The position numbers and the translations under genes were made by a program. Below are positions 33,026 to 45,950 of a stretch of 64,000 nucleotides of DNA, piece after piece. The notes under the pieces were generated by a model, which ran no database searches, was not told the origin of the DNA, and saw only the letters and a program-made list of their open reading frames with translations. The DNA is from Coptis chinensis (taxonomy: Eukaryota; Streptophyta; Magnoliopsida; Ranunculales; Ranunculaceae). The DNA is taken from positions 29,158,501 through 29,222,500 of the forward strand of contig CM027379.1 of NCBI GenBank assembly GCA_015680905.1. The letters run 5' to 3'. Within the stretch, counting starts at the first letter, position 1; each line of letters starts with the position of its first letter.

Positions 33026-35260
33026 GGGTGGTATGTGATAAACAAGTATGCATAGTGTCTAATGTAATCAAGAGTCTGCAAAGTGTCTGGATGGAAGTGA
33101 CACTATAGAATGGGAAGAATTTTATGCTCTCAGTTATCTATGCGAGCACAAACCTTTACATAAGGCAACGACTATGGGATGAGCTGAGTAATTTTTCATG
33201 TACCTTTCAAAAACCTTGGATGGTAATTGGAGACTTTAACTCAGTTCTACATTCATATGAGAGGGTAGGGGGGCTACCAACGAGACACCACCATTTTGTA
33301 GACTTGCTGCAATGTGTAACTGCTACAGGACTGAGAGATATAAAGTTTAAGGGGAATATGGTAACATGGAGTAACAAGAGGATTGATAGAGCATGGAGGA
33401 AACTAGATAGGGTTATGGTAAACGCAGAGTGGTATGATGAGTTTGAAGACTACGAGGCTGAGTTTCGGAATCTGGGAAAAGTTTCAGATAATTCTGTCAT
33501 GGTAGTATACTTGGCACAACAGAGATAACAAAGGAAGAGAACGTTCAGGTTCTTTAATTTCTGGGTTCGAGAAGAAACTTATAAGGAGGTGATCAGGAAG
33601 GCTTGGGGAACTGAATTTAAAGGTAACCATATGTACATCCTAATGAGAAAATTGAAACAAGTGAAGGGTGATCTGATTGTATGGAATAGGCAGAGAGTAG
33701 GGAATGTGGTTACAAGGGCTGAAATAACTAAGAAGGAGCTCTTAGATGTACAAACAAAGCTACAGATAGACCTACTAAATGTTTCGCTCTTCAAAGAGGA
33801 GAAATCACCCATTCACATGCATGTAAAGGCAGCTATTACTGAGGAAGAGTTCCATAGACAGAAATCTAGAGATCAGTCCATTGTCCTTGGGGATAGCAAC
33901 ACGGCTTATTTCTTCAAAATAGTTCAAGCAAGAAGAAACACAAATAAGATTACCTGCCTCTTGAATGAGCAAGGGAATTTGATAGATGATGTAAATCAGA
34001 TTGGGGAAGAGTGTGCTAGATATTATGAGAAAGTTTACAAACCCGAGAGTTTGCCGGAAGTGAATTTTGATGTTTTTGAAAATATACAGCCAAGGTACAG
34101 GATCACTAAAGATATGCAGGAACAATTAAGGAAAACTGTATCGAGAGATGAGATCATAGAAGCTTTATCAAGGATTGACAATGACAAAGCACTGGGTAAT
34201 GATGGGTTATCATCACTGTTCTTCAAATCAGCATGGAATATAGTAGGTAATGATGTGGTGAGAGCAGTGCAGAGTTTTTTCAGGTCAGGGAAAATGTTAG
34301 GAGAAGTGAACTCAACATGCATAACTCTAATTCCAAAGGTACAAATCCCAGAGACTTTAGGGGATTATAGGCCAATTTCTTGTTGCAATGTGGTCTATAA
34401 ATGCATTATGAAGGTTCTACCATCTAGAATGAAGAACTTCATTAATTTGATTGTATCCAATAATTAGTCAGCCTTTGTACCAGGTAGAAGGATACAAGAT
34501 AACATACTTTTAGCACATGAACTTTTGCATAACTATCACAGGAATTACTCACCACCTAGATGTGCAACAAAGATAGACTTGAAGAAGGCATATGACTTGG
34601 TTAGATGGGAAGCGGTGATCTTTGCTCTAAGGAGATATGGCATGCTTGAGGAATTCAATGCATGGATTAAAGTATGTATTGAAACTCCTTTTTACTCTAT
34701 CATGATTAATGGAGCACCGTATGGATATTTCAAGGGGAAGAGAGGGATAAGACAAGGAGATCCGATGTCGCCTTATTTGTTTGTAATGGTCATGGAACTA
34801 TTTATGGAGATTATGCATCATAGTGTTAGAGAAGGGTAATTCAAGCTGCATTATAAATGTACAGACCCTCTAATCACCCACTTATCCTTTGCGGATGATT
34901 TGTTAGCATTTATGTATGGGGATCTGGGAACAGCTAAATGTTTACACGACAATCTTCAGAGATTCAAGGAATGTAGTGGTTTAGAAGTGAACATTCAGAA
35001 GAGTCCGTTATTCTTTTCAAGGATAGAGGAACCATTATGTAATGATATCAGAGAAGTTATGCAATTTACGAGTGGAGAATTGCCAGTAAAGTATCTGGGA
35101 ATGCCGTTGATCACTACAATGTTAACTCATGAGAACTACCTGCCTCTTATTGATAAGTTTACAAAGAAGGTTCAGAGTTGGAGGGGGAAACTATTGTCAT
35201 ATGATGGAAGGCTACAACTACTCAAGGCTATACTAAATAATTTGAGTAACTACTGGTTAT
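32896..35260 (+). pseudogene. LINE H ORF2, endonuclease and reverse transcriptase part
   Basis: Endonuclease motifs include ALVETKVKQG (32911), SVIYAS and VIGDFNSVLHSYERVGG (about 33220-33270). RT motifs follow: NDKALGNDG, TCITLIPKVQ, DYRPISCCNVVYKCI, SAFVPGRRIQDNILLAHEL, KIDLKKAYDLVRW, IRQGDPMSPYLFV and LSFADDLLAF (34879-34908). The first endonuclease segment is absent. In-frame stops are visible near 33109, 33528, 34467 (in NQSAF, where Q is replaced) and 34839. The catalytic FADD is intact. The frame stops at 35260 because element C was inserted. Confidence 0.9.
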
Positions 35261-36735
35261 TGATAAGAGCCCAAAACTGTAGTTTTAACCCTTTAATAGT
35301 TATACTTTTGGACCAATTATGTGAGTAATAATTAAGAGTTAACACTGATTACGTGTTTTTATGCATTTCAGGCTTCAAAGTCCATTATGTGTAGAAATGT
35401 GCTACTTTATTGAGATAAAGGAGAAAAGGTCGGTTACTAAGGAGTTCCGTGATTAAAGGCCAAGATTCAAGAAGATAAAGCCTTCCTAAAGCCCGGTCAA
35501 AAGCTGAAAAGTCGACACGGGCTGAAACAGCACACAAGTCAGCAGAACTTCCAAAAGCCGTATCTTTGGACTCAGACCTCGGAATTGGGCCTACCTTATG
35601 TCAAAACGACCGGCTCGGAAAGAGCTTTCCAATGGTCTAAGCCTTGACCCAATCAGAGGAGCAAAAGTGGACGAAAAGTCTGTGGAAGCCAACTGCAGCT
35701 GAAGAGGCCTTTTTGGACTGAAAGAATTGGGTTTTGGGCCTGATTCTCTGGCCCAAAACATGGCTCCAAGCCCATGCACGATTTTTGGATCTGAAAGTAT
35801 AAAAACAAAAGTTTAGCTCTTTGTTAATGGTAGCTAGTTAGACCTAAATTAATATAGATAATTCTAGATCTGTTTTCATTAATTAAATTAAGCTTTAGTT
35901 CCATTTTCAATTCTTGTTTTAGATTAAGTCTTTGAATCATTGTTCTTGATTGATTAGATAAATAAAATAGTTGTTTTCTCAATTTCGAATTGTGTTATTT
36001 CAATTTATAGATCTGATTTTAATTATTGTTGATTATCATTCCGTAGTTTAAATAGATTGAACCATTGTTAGTTAATTTAGTTAAGTTAGAATTTGAATAT
36101 GATGTGTAGTTATAATGAAATGGGAAATGATGGTTTGATGACTCAAGGCTAAAACCTCCATTAGAGGGGTTGATAAAGCCTTGATGAAAACTTAGTGGTA
36201 TAGTGTAGAAACATTGTAGAATCTATTCCAATCTAGAAGGTCGTGATTTGCCATGAGAATGGGTGGACGACCTCACATGCTAGTTAGTACTTGGTAGAAA
36301 TGCCATGAACACTAGGGATTAGAACTTCGAATTTCTTGCAGAAGAAGCGTAAGAATCGAGATACAAGAATCTATGTTAGGCTATTAAGTTGGATTCGAGG
36401 TGGATTCATTCCCCTCTAATCCTTTATCTAGATTCAAGCACAATCATATTTCCATAGCATTAAGTAGTTAAAATCAAGTAATCAAATTCAGTAAGTATCG
36501 TAGCATATCACATTCGTAAAGCTCTCATTGACTTAAGACCGACTAATTAGATTAGAAAACATTCCATGCTAGAGCACTAGGAGTGGAACGAACTTTTTAC
36601 TCCACTATATCTCATAGGATTGAGAGTAGAGAAAACTTTGATAAATATAAGCATCATAAGATTAGTTTAGTTTACTTACGTTTTGAGTTCATCGTTCATT
36701 TCGTAGGTAGACTATTCAATTTTATCCTTTTATCA
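35261..36735 (+). repeat. Element C 5' LTR
   Basis: 1475 bp, TGATAAGAGCCC...TTTTATCA. TATAAAAA at 35798-35805 is the likely TATA box, and the stem-loop CCTCCATTAGAGGGG lies near 36150. Confidence 0.93.
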
Positions 36736-36737
36736 AA

Positions 36738-36750
36738 TGGCGCCGCTACC
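36738..36750 (+). promoter_or_regulatory. Element C primer-binding site (tRNA-Asp type)
   Basis: TGGCGCCGCTACC lies two bases after the LTR, resembling the tRNA-Asp complement. Confidence 0.8.
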
Positions 36751-37289
36751 ATCTTAGTTGCACTTTAGCATTGTTTTCATAGTAGAATTAGTCATTTTTA
36801 AGTCCCATTAAACCCACCCACCCTTGTTTGATTCATCCGCGTGGTTATTCGTTTCGTTAAAAAAAAAAATTCGGAAAAATTTACGCGGGCGATGGCGCTG
36901 CGCCTATAAAAGCGGACTTTGTCTGACTTTGCCCCTTCTTCTTCCCCGACCACCCTCACTTACTGGACTTCGAACGCGACCCGCCCTCTTACCAAGCGCG
37001 ACCAGCGCCACGTCTTTGGACTAGGAGCGACCGCGCCCTCTCGGCGCACTGGCGCGCCCTAAGCAAAAATTTTGCGGATTTCTCTGAGGTTTGTTTCAAC
37101 TTCGATTTTTTAAGTTTTTCAGTGTTCTAACTGGTTATTTACACGAACACGCGTAAACAAGACGCTATTCATAAGCGAAGCAAGGACGCTTTCAGGTATT
37201 CCTTTCTTCCATACCTCGATCTCGGTTAGAGGTTCATACTAATATATCAAGATTGTTTGGGTTGTTTTCGTGTTTAGACTTAGACTTGC
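36751..37289 (+). other. Element C gag leader
   Basis: Shares the CCCACCCACCCTTGTTTG stretch with A (here about 36812-36829). A GC-rich module with repeated GCGCGACC/GCGACC motifs follows at 36885-37060, then a donor-like CAG/GTATTC near 37195. Confidence 0.7.
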
Positions 37290-39250
37290 ATGAGATTAAG
37301 GTCCTGGTGGGAGAAAAACACGAACGTAATTAACCGTCAACAAACAAACATATCGAAAGTATACCAATCATAACACCTCTAACTACTATTCCACCAACCA
37401 TACCGACATAATGGGTGAAGAAGAGAGACTCCTCTCCGACTTCTACAAAGCTTTGGCGATAGCCCTAAATCTTGCATCGTTCTAGCAGACCCGGTGGGGA
37501 TTTTGAATCCCCAAACATATTTAATTTGTTACCCGTTTTCCATGGTTTAGGCCATGAAAAACCTTACCAACACATGCGTAGGATTGAACAAGTCCTTACA
37601 ACATTCCATCATCCTACGGTTGGTGCGGAACAAATTAAACTAAGGGTATTTCCCTTCACCTTAGCCCGATAAGGCAGCGTCTTGGTTAACTGCCCAAGCG
37701 CCTAACTCGTGGACTCGTGGGCTAAACTTGTTCAGCTATTTATGGAACATTTTTACCCCCCTAAAACGGATGAAATGCTTTCCAAGATTCATTTCTTCCG
37801 ACGGAACCCTCATGAATCATTTTCGAGGCTTGGAATCGTTTCACCCGATCGCTAATAGAGTGTCCACACCATAACCTAGCAAAAGACACGTTAGTTAGAT
37901 TGCCTTTTCAAAGGACTTCAACATCACCATAAAGAAGTCCTTGACATAATGAATGGGGGTAGTTTCCTAAGTAAAGGAGCCTTAGAGGCTTATAAATTTT
38001 TAGAAGAACAAACTAAACGCAATAACAATTGGGGAGTGATGATATCCCCGCTCGCTGTAGTTCTTCTTCAACAATTAAGGCCGCCCGGTATGTTTGAGAT
38101 GAAACCCGACCAAGAACTTAAAAATTTAATCGAATCTCTAACTAAAAAAGTAGAGGCTATTTCTATTCAACAAAAGCCTATTCCCGTCATGAATGTCAAC
38201 TCCAACCCATGTAATTTCTGTTTGAGTCACGAGCACCACGACTCTATTGTCCTCTCGCCTATGAACAACAACAATTAGAGCAAGATAATGTTTGCTCCAT
38301 TAATAACTATCCTATTCCTAATGCCCCATGGAGACAACATCCCAACTTTAGTTGGCGAAACAATCAACAAGTTACAACTCGGGGTTTAATAACCAAAATG
38401 TTAGGCAAACAAACAACTATAATCAAGCTCCACCTAGGGCAGGGCAGGGGACAAGGTCGGGGAAATTATAATAATTATAACAACCAAGCTTAAACAACCA
38501 CGACAAGGTGTAGCACAAGGTCGAGAATAATTATAATAATTATAATACCAATAGAGGTATCGTTCGGTTAACAATAGTAACTATCAAAACCCACCCATAA
38601 ATAATCAGCGTGAGATAGTTCGGTCGCACCACCGTGACTACTACACCTACACAACCGACCGTATCGGCCTTTATACTGAGGTTACCCAACAACTTTTCCA
38701 ATCAATGACTCAATCAAACCAACAGATATTACAATCCATAAATCGGGGCATACAAACAGTTAGCCCAAGAGAAAGCCCAACAAAAGGCGTGTTTCGGGAA
38801 AGCGATACCAAACCCTAAAACAACAAACACGACCTTTGAGGGTAAGCGGTAATACTAGTGCGAAACGACAATAGTAGGTGACCTGAATGCCATCACCACT
38901 CTCCGCTCACGGAAAGGTGGTTGATAACAAAGTAACTATGCCTATAGTTACCCCATTGATACTCCTACACCGGATATCGAACTAGATCTTTGAAATAGAA
39001 ACTCGAAGAACCTACCTTTGTAGAGGTACCGGTTAAACCACAACCTAACAAAAGAAAGCCAAGGTTACACATCAAAGTCGAGCCATACGCTAAATATAGA
39101 AGCGAAACCACCATTCCCTCAAAAAATTAGCCATGCTAACCGGGGATACCAACCGAGGAGATTAGGAACGTTTTCAAAATCTAACGATAAACCTTCCTTT
39201 TTCGAAGCTATTAAAAGCTACCTAATCACGCTAAGTTTCTTAAAGAGTTG
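37290..39250 (+). pseudogene. Element C gag
   Basis: Gag blocks seen include NIFNLLPVFHGLGHEKPYQH (about 37515-37570), EQIKLRVFPFTLA, CNFCLSHEHHDS and an Asn/Gln-rich tail. They run in the same order as in A and D. The region is heavily broken. Confidence 0.8.
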
Positions 39251-39880
39251 TGCACTACTAGGCATAAGACCAACATACCTAAAGGCGCTTTTTAACTGAA
39301 CAATTCCCAACTTTATCCGAAAATAATGGAATTGTTAAGTACAAGGAAGGACGTAGATCCCCTTGTAAAATGCACCTTAGGAGATTCCCACCGCGGCGAC
39401 CGCTTTATTAGACACGGGGGCGAGTGTTAACTTACTCCGTATTACTTGTATAAACAAATAGGTCTACGGAAATGCAACCTACAAAAATAACGTTGCAATT
39501 AGCGGACAAGTCTATTAAGTATCCTAAGGGTGTAGTGGAAAACGTGCTTGTTAAGGTTCAGGATTTCTACTATCCTGCGGATTTTGTTATCCTCGATCTG
39601 AGTAAGTCGCTAATGACTCTGTACCGATCATCTTAGGGGCCCTTTTTTAGCAACCGCCAACGACTTATTAATGCCGCGATGGTAAGATGTCCTTATCTTT
39701 TGGCCATCTCACGGTTGAGGTAAATATTTTTAAAATGATGAAACAGTTACCAAATTCATCTATAGATGGGGAGGTTAGCATGATCGAGAGCTTAGCTCAA
39801 GATTATTTTAACAACACGTTTCACGAAAACAATATGTACAAATTCCTTTCTTTTGGAAGTCAGATTTTGTAAATGACTCC
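39250..39880 (+). pseudogene. Element C protease region
   Basis: The active-site segment LLDTGASVNL is visible near 39407-39436, and IKYPKGVVENVLVKVQDFYY near 39510-39570. It matches the retropepsin of gypsy elements. Confidence 0.82.
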
Positions 39881-39949
39881 TACTTAGAGGAAGTCAACAC
39901 CATCCTTGAGTCCACACCAATTGTAGACGCCGGTTGCTCCACATATTGA

Positions 39950-41560
39950 GTATGAAGACTTGCTACCTAAGCAAGTATTCATTATGCAAAATGAGGACCC
40001 CGAAAAACATCTATTGATTTTCCTCCCACCCGGTCTTAAACCCCTTCCCCGAGTTAAAATATATACAACTTGATCCGGATGGTAATCATCCGGTAATTAT
40101 ATCTTCTCTATTATCTAAGGATGAAGACACGCGTTTAATCCGGGTGATTAGGGAACATCGGTCTACGATTGGTTGGTCCCTAGTCGACATTAAGGGAATT
40201 GACCCTAATGTTTGCACTCATCATTATCCATTTGGAGGATAGCGAAGACTTTCGCGAACCTCGGCCGTCGCTTGAACCCGCCATGAAAGAGGTGGTTAGG
40301 GAAGAAGTCTTACGATTACTTTCGATCGCGGGTATCATATACCCCATCTCGATAGCGAATGGGTAAGCCCCATTCATGTAGTTCCTAAAAAATCGGGGAG
40401 TTACCATGGTTAAGTAGCGGAAAAGGTGACTATGTTGTCACACAAGGTCCTATGAAATGGAGGATGCGTATTGATTCTGAGGCGTTTAAATGCTATGACG
40501 AAAGGATCACTTTCCTTTACCCTTTATAGATCAAATGCTTTCGAGCGCCTAGCTGGTCATGCTTTTTATTGTTTTACGGATGGCTACTCGGGCTATTTTC
40601 AGATTATTATTGATATTGATGACCAAGAAAAGACTACCTTCACATGTCCCTTTAGAGCGTATGCCTATAAATGAATGCCTTTTGGCCTTTGTAATGCTCT
40701 GGAACCTTCCGGTGTATGCTTCATATATTTAGTGACATGGTAGAGCTTTATGGAAGTTTTCATGGATGATTTTTCTATCTATGGAGACTCCTTCACGGAA
40801 TTATTTGTCTAACTTTGTCTAAGGTTTTGACAAGGTGTGAAGAAAGAGCCTCGTTTTAAACTGGGAAAAGTGTCATTTCATGGTGAAAAAGGCATAGTAC
40901 TAGGTCACATTGTATCTAGTGATGGCATCGAAGTAGATAAGGCCAAACTAGATAAGATAGCGACTCTACCTAAACCCGGATTTGTCGGTGATATTAGAAC
41001 CTTTCTAGGCCATGCAGGTTTTATAGGCGATTTATTAAAGACTTCTCGAAAATAGCTAGGCCTTTAACTAATCTGCTTTTGAAAGATGCAATCTTTGATT
41101 TTAATTTTAAGCGTAAGTAAGCAGGCTTTTGAAACTTTTAAAAGCCGCTAACCTCTCTGCACCAATTATCTGACCTCTCCGATTGGTCTAAACCTTCGAA
41201 CTCATGTGTGATGCTAGTGATTATGCGGTTAGTGCGATCTTGGGACAAAACTAGATAATAAGTCCACTATCATTTATTATGCTAGTAAAACATTAAACGA
41301 TGCTCAACGAAATTATTCAACTACAGAAAAAGAATTCTTAGCCGTCATTTATGCTTTAGATAAGTTTAGTCCTTATTTGGTTGGTTCTAAAACTTTAGTT
41401 TACACGGACCATGCGACCGCTTAAGTACCTTCTTGCAAAGAAGGATGCTAGCAGAGATTAATCCGATGGATCCTTCTCCGCAAGAGTTCACATTAGAAAT
41501 AAAAAGGACAAAAGAAGGGTCGAAAGCGTAGTTGCCGACCACTTATCTAGACTCACAAAT
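39950..41560 (+). pseudogene. Element C reverse transcriptase and RNase H region
   Basis: RT blocks include the segment at 40285-40395 (GIIYPIS type), FYCFTDGYSGYFQI (about 40565-40605), TTFTCPFRAYAYK and the YxDD-type MDDFSIYGDSF (about 40760-40795). RNase H follows with CDASDYAV near 41208-41231 and YTDHAT. These are the polymerase and RNA-degrading domains of gypsy pol. The region is broken in many places. Confidence 0.88.
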
Positions 41561-41639
41561 GACGATTCGATCGATTTCGAGTCCATACCGGACTCTTTTC
41601 CCGATGAGCATCGTATGCCATTTTTCAACACCATGGTAT

Positions 41640-42923
41640 CTTCGACATTGTAAATTATCTAGCGGCTGATGTTATGCCTTATAATTGGTCAAGGAATGAG
41701 CGTAAAAGTTTTTGGCGAGTTAAGTTATACTCTTTGGGATGAGCCCTACCTTTTTAAGTATTGTGCGGGATCAGATTATTCGTCGTTGTATTCCCGGTGG
41801 GAATATAATGAAGTTCTATCGTTCGCCATGACAAAGAGTGTGGTGGACATTTTAGTGGGATGAAAACAGCCGCTAAAGTTCTGCAATGTAGATTTTATTA
41901 GCCTACCCTTTTTAAGGATGCCCAAGTGCATTGCAAGACGTGTATACATTGCCAACAACTTGGGCGAATTACGAAATGTAATATGATGCCATTAAATCCA
42001 ATCTTGATCATTAGAAATTTTTCGGCGTTTGGGGCATTGATTTCATGGGTCCTTTCCCGGTTTCCCACGGTTTCATTTATATTCTAGTTGCCGTGGACTA
42101 CGTGTCAAAATGGATAGAGGCCCTAGCTTGCCGTAGCAATGACCATAAGACCGTTGTATTTTTTATCAAAGAATATATTTTTTCTGGGTTTGGCATTCCT
42201 AAAGCCATCATTAGTGATGGTGGAACACATTTTGCAACAGAGTTGTTGCATCCCTAGTGAAAAAGTATGGAGTTACACACAAAGTAGCAACTCCTTATCA
42301 TCCACAAACTAGCGGACAAGTAGAAGTTTCTAATAGGAAATCAAAAAGATTTTAGAAACAAATGTAAACCCCGATAGGAAAGACCGGTCAAAGCGTCTAT
42401 CGGATGCCTTATGGAATATAGAACTGCTTTCAAAACTCCTATAGGTATGTCTCCCTTTAGACTTGTATTTGGGAAACCATGTCATTTGCGGATTGAATTA
42501 GAGCACCGTGCTCGTGGGCTATAAAAGCCTTAACTTCAATATTGATGAGGCAGGTGTCAAACCAAGTTGCAATTGAATGAGCTTGAAGAAATCCGTAGCG
42601 ATTAAATGCGATCTCGTGAAGGATTATAAAGCTAACATGAAAGCGTGTTCATGATAAGCATATCTTTGCGAAAAGAGTTTGTGGTCGGTCAAAAGGTTTT
42701 GCTTTACAACTCCCGTCTACATGTTTTCCCGGGCAAACTAAAACCCGTTAGTGCGGCCCTTTTTTTGGTTATTGAAGTCACCCCTTACGGGGCAATCACC
42801 TTGGTAAATCCAAATGACAACAGTACCTTTCAAGTTAATGGTCAACGGTTAAAACATTTTCACGAACTTCTGTCCCCTGATGTAGAGGAAGTCCTTTTAC
42901 AGGACCCTGTCTATGAGGACTGA
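41640..42923 (+). pseudogene. Element C integrase region
   Basis: A zinc-binding-type segment (CKTCIHCQQLG, about 41930-41965) precedes the catalytic core [19 protein letters not shown] and [10 protein letters not shown] (42030-42235). A C-terminal block with GQKVLLYNSRLHVFPGKLKP and VNGQRLKHFHELL ends at 42923. The order protease-RT-RNase H-integrase is that of Ty3/gypsy. Confidence 0.9.
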
Positions 42924-43899
42924 CCCTTGTCATTTGGTGTACTTACTTTCATTTCCATATACTGATAAGTACACCATTCAGGTAACCGGGCCCTCCCTAT
43001 GGAGTGTGTGGCTGTAAGTACCGGATCCTAAGTCCACAGTGCACATAATTCACGTTTTCCACTTTTGCATGTTTTCTCGATTTTTGAGTCATGTTCCTCT
43101 ATGGAGTGAATTATGTATTTATTGTTTTTTGTGTTTCTTATAATAAACAAATAAAATTAAAATTAAAATTATTAAAATCATAGAAATAGCAATCCAACAA
43201 GTCTTGGGAATCTGACTTTAAACGACCCACGTTGTAAACAAATTTTGTGTTTAAAAATTTGTTTGGGGGTGGGCAATCGATCTTTCCATCGGGATTGCTC
43301 GAACTTTCCATTGGTTTTGTTTAGGCCCATTAGTTCAATTGGGTTGGCGTAATCTAAACTTAGATTTCCTTCGTTAAGCGCATAACTTACGCCACACACG
43401 CACTTCGAGGCATTCTTCCACCCTCTTATACGTCACCCATGGTTGGAATTGAGTGTTTTATGGATCATTGGATTGGAAATTCTCTACTGATCATTTCTAT
43501 AACTCATTAAGCCAAAATCGGGGCGATAACGAACGGCGGCAAATTGAGTTTGAAATTGCGCAAAAAAATCGGAAAATTTCGCAATTCAAACGGGCTTGGG
43601 CCCAAACCGCCGCATACGTTAGCGTCTCCTTCCTTCCCAACCCACCACGCCACGGTGTTTCCACTTCAACCCCAAACCGCCCGGTTACAAGTTTGGAAAC
43701 TAAAATAAAAAAAAAAAAAAAAATATATATAGAGAGGGAAGAAAACCTAACTACACCTACAACAAGGAAATCAAATCCACATTAAATCTTCTCTAAACAA
43801 TCATCACCACCAACCCAACCCGAAAAACACCCACCAATTACGGTTTCCACCACCACCACCACCAACGCCATTTTAGTAGTTTTCTTCAAACTTCGCCGC
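42924..43899 (+). other. Element C post-integrase non-coding region
   Basis: Holds the block with CTCCCTATGGAGTGTGTGG (42990-43010), also found in diverged form in B at 52590. A polypurine-like motif lies at 43261-43272 and an A-rich run near 43705-43725. No gene. Confidence 0.6.
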
Positions 43900-45170
43900 C
43901 CCCACGATCTACAAACCATTAGTAGTCTAAGAAATTTCAATGGCGCTTACGACGTAGAATTTTTTGGGAAAAGCGCGTTTGCTTCAGGCGGTTTGCGCCA
44001 TTTTATGACGCGGAGATGTTCAAGAGACATTGGAACAATTTGTGGTACTCAACTGAGGAGTTCTATCACTATGATTTGGTAGAACAGTTTTATAAAAGCG
44101 AGAATTGGAAGGGGATAGGATTTTCATAAAGTTAGGAGGAACGGAGAGAAGAAACGCTTAGCGGCGGTTGTTAAATTGAACTGTTAGGAATGCGGCTTGA
44201 AAGCAACCTAGTAGCGACAATTCGGGAACCCCGATATCTTGGAGTTCCTGCTTTGATGAAGGATCTTGTCGTGGAGGGTGAATACAATCCGACATCCCAT
44301 TCGTCCGCCCGGACCACCACGAGAACCAATCAACCGGGTATAGCTCGGTGGATTGGTAGGAACGCCCTCGGGAAAGACAAAGTCGATGATATCGGCCTGC
44401 GCAATCGCACGTTCTCACGGATTTTGCAAACAAAGAAGTATAATTTCTGCATCCTTGATTTAATGTTTAATGTGATTCGAGGGTGGGGAAGAGTTTTAGC
44501 GCCTCTTCCGTATTGATCACTAAGATCATGCTCTCCTTTAGAAATTTGTCGCAAGATCTGCTCCTATTAAGATCAAATTGCATTCTAATGCAAGTATCTA
44601 TCTGGATTGCATCAAGAGACTTGGCGTTATGCGAAAGAAAAAATGGATGAGTTGGAGGATGAAAGGGAAGATATGACATGGATGGATGAAGATGCATTAG
44701 AGAAGTGTAATTCTAATGTAGAAGCGAATGCAAGTGTTGCAAACTGCCTTGCGTGATGCGTTTATGGTATTTGTGGAGATATCCGAAATAGGCGGATAGT
44801 AGTTCAAAGAAGCAAAGGGAACCTTTAGAGGAGATTTGAAATGCTTTCGAAGGGGTTTGGGCGATATCTTGTATAACATGGAGACTATCCACCAGCAACA
44901 ACAAACCGAGTATGCGATACTTTGAATGAGATGGAAGCCCAACGCTTGTTCGAATAGAGATGCTCTGACGATGCCACCGTGGAGGACTCTGTTTTTTCCC
45001 GAGTCCGAGTCCGGCCGAGGCATGGCGTCGTCGCCGAAGGACAGATGGTTCAAGCCATTCTCCATCCCAAAGCCAATCTCCATCTCAAGGTCCATCATCA
45101 TCACAAAACTAGGTGTTCACCCGGTTGGAGTTATTTGTTATTTCATATTTCGTTTTATTAGAAGGATTTT
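43900..45170 (+). pseudogene. unidentified decayed coding-like tract in element C
   Basis: Several open stretches carry protein-like sequence (AEMFKRHWNN, EEFYHYDLVEQFYKS, REPRYLGVPALMKDLVVEGEY, and an acidic Met/Glu-rich part near 44640-44700). The EFY..Y.LV..FY pattern recalls plant-transposon-type ORFs in Athila elements, but I cannot assign it. A and D lack it. Confidence 0.45.
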
Positions 45171-45950
45171 AATTGGTAGTTAAATTTAAATAGTAATGTG
45201 TTTATTTAATGTTGTTTGGATTTATATTTTATTTTGTTTTTAATATAATTGGTTATTTTCGAGTCTTGCTTGTTTTATCATTTATCCCACCTTCCGAGCT
45301 TGTTTGGGGGTGGAAATATTTAGACCGAGCATAAGTCGTTATATGATCATATATATGTTACGTTGTCTTGGAGGAAAGGTTGATAATTTGGCCGATATCG
45401 GCATATCTATGACTTGTGTGGTGGTAGCATGAAATCTAGGAGAGTTTAGAAGTTACTATTCTAAATCCGATTATGAAAGATACCGAGGATTTTTAGGAAA
45501 TCATGAAAATGGCTTGTTTCGTTTTCGGTTTTGGGAATTTTCCTATTTCCGAAATTGTCTTCAAACAAATAGGGAACTTCCGATTCGTTTTGGAAGCTCA
45601 TAACCTATTTAAACTCCCTTCTTTCTACACTAACAAACCACAATACATTCCACCATCATCCCGCACCATCCACTCCAAGTTTTACTTTCTTTTTCATCTA
45701 AACTCCGGTTTCAGCGCTTTTACGTCGGCGCTGCTTTTGCTTACTTTTTTTTGAAGAATTTTGTCAGAGCGCGACCCACCCTCATACCAAGCGCGACTCG
45801 CACCATAACACTGTAATCACATTTACACAAGAGTCGCATTTACACTTTACACGAAGCGCGCGCACTGCGGCGGTTTCAATGAGCGGAAATTTCCAATTTT
45901 CAGATGGTCATTCCAGGATTTTTGTGGAACTGTTCAAAGAGTTATTGTGA
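45171..45950 (+). promoter_or_regulatory. Element C region before accessory ORF
   Basis: Contains a polypurine-like motif (45302-45313), a TATTTAAA box (45606-45613) and a GC-rich module with GCGCGACCC/GCGCGAC motifs (about 45770-45870) resembling the gag leader. The order parallels A. Confidence 0.5.

Larger units (their letters stand above)
32413..35260 (+). mobile_element. LINE H, first part (L1-type, 5'-truncated), split by element C
   Basis: Starts inside the ORF1 zinc knuckle (WFGHLEHNCPR) within the gag of B and runs to the insertion site of C. It continues at 50215-52001, for about 4.6 kb in total. No clear target-site duplication is seen against the sequence after the poly(A) tail. 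A few bases of gag appear lost at the site. Confidence 0.9.
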
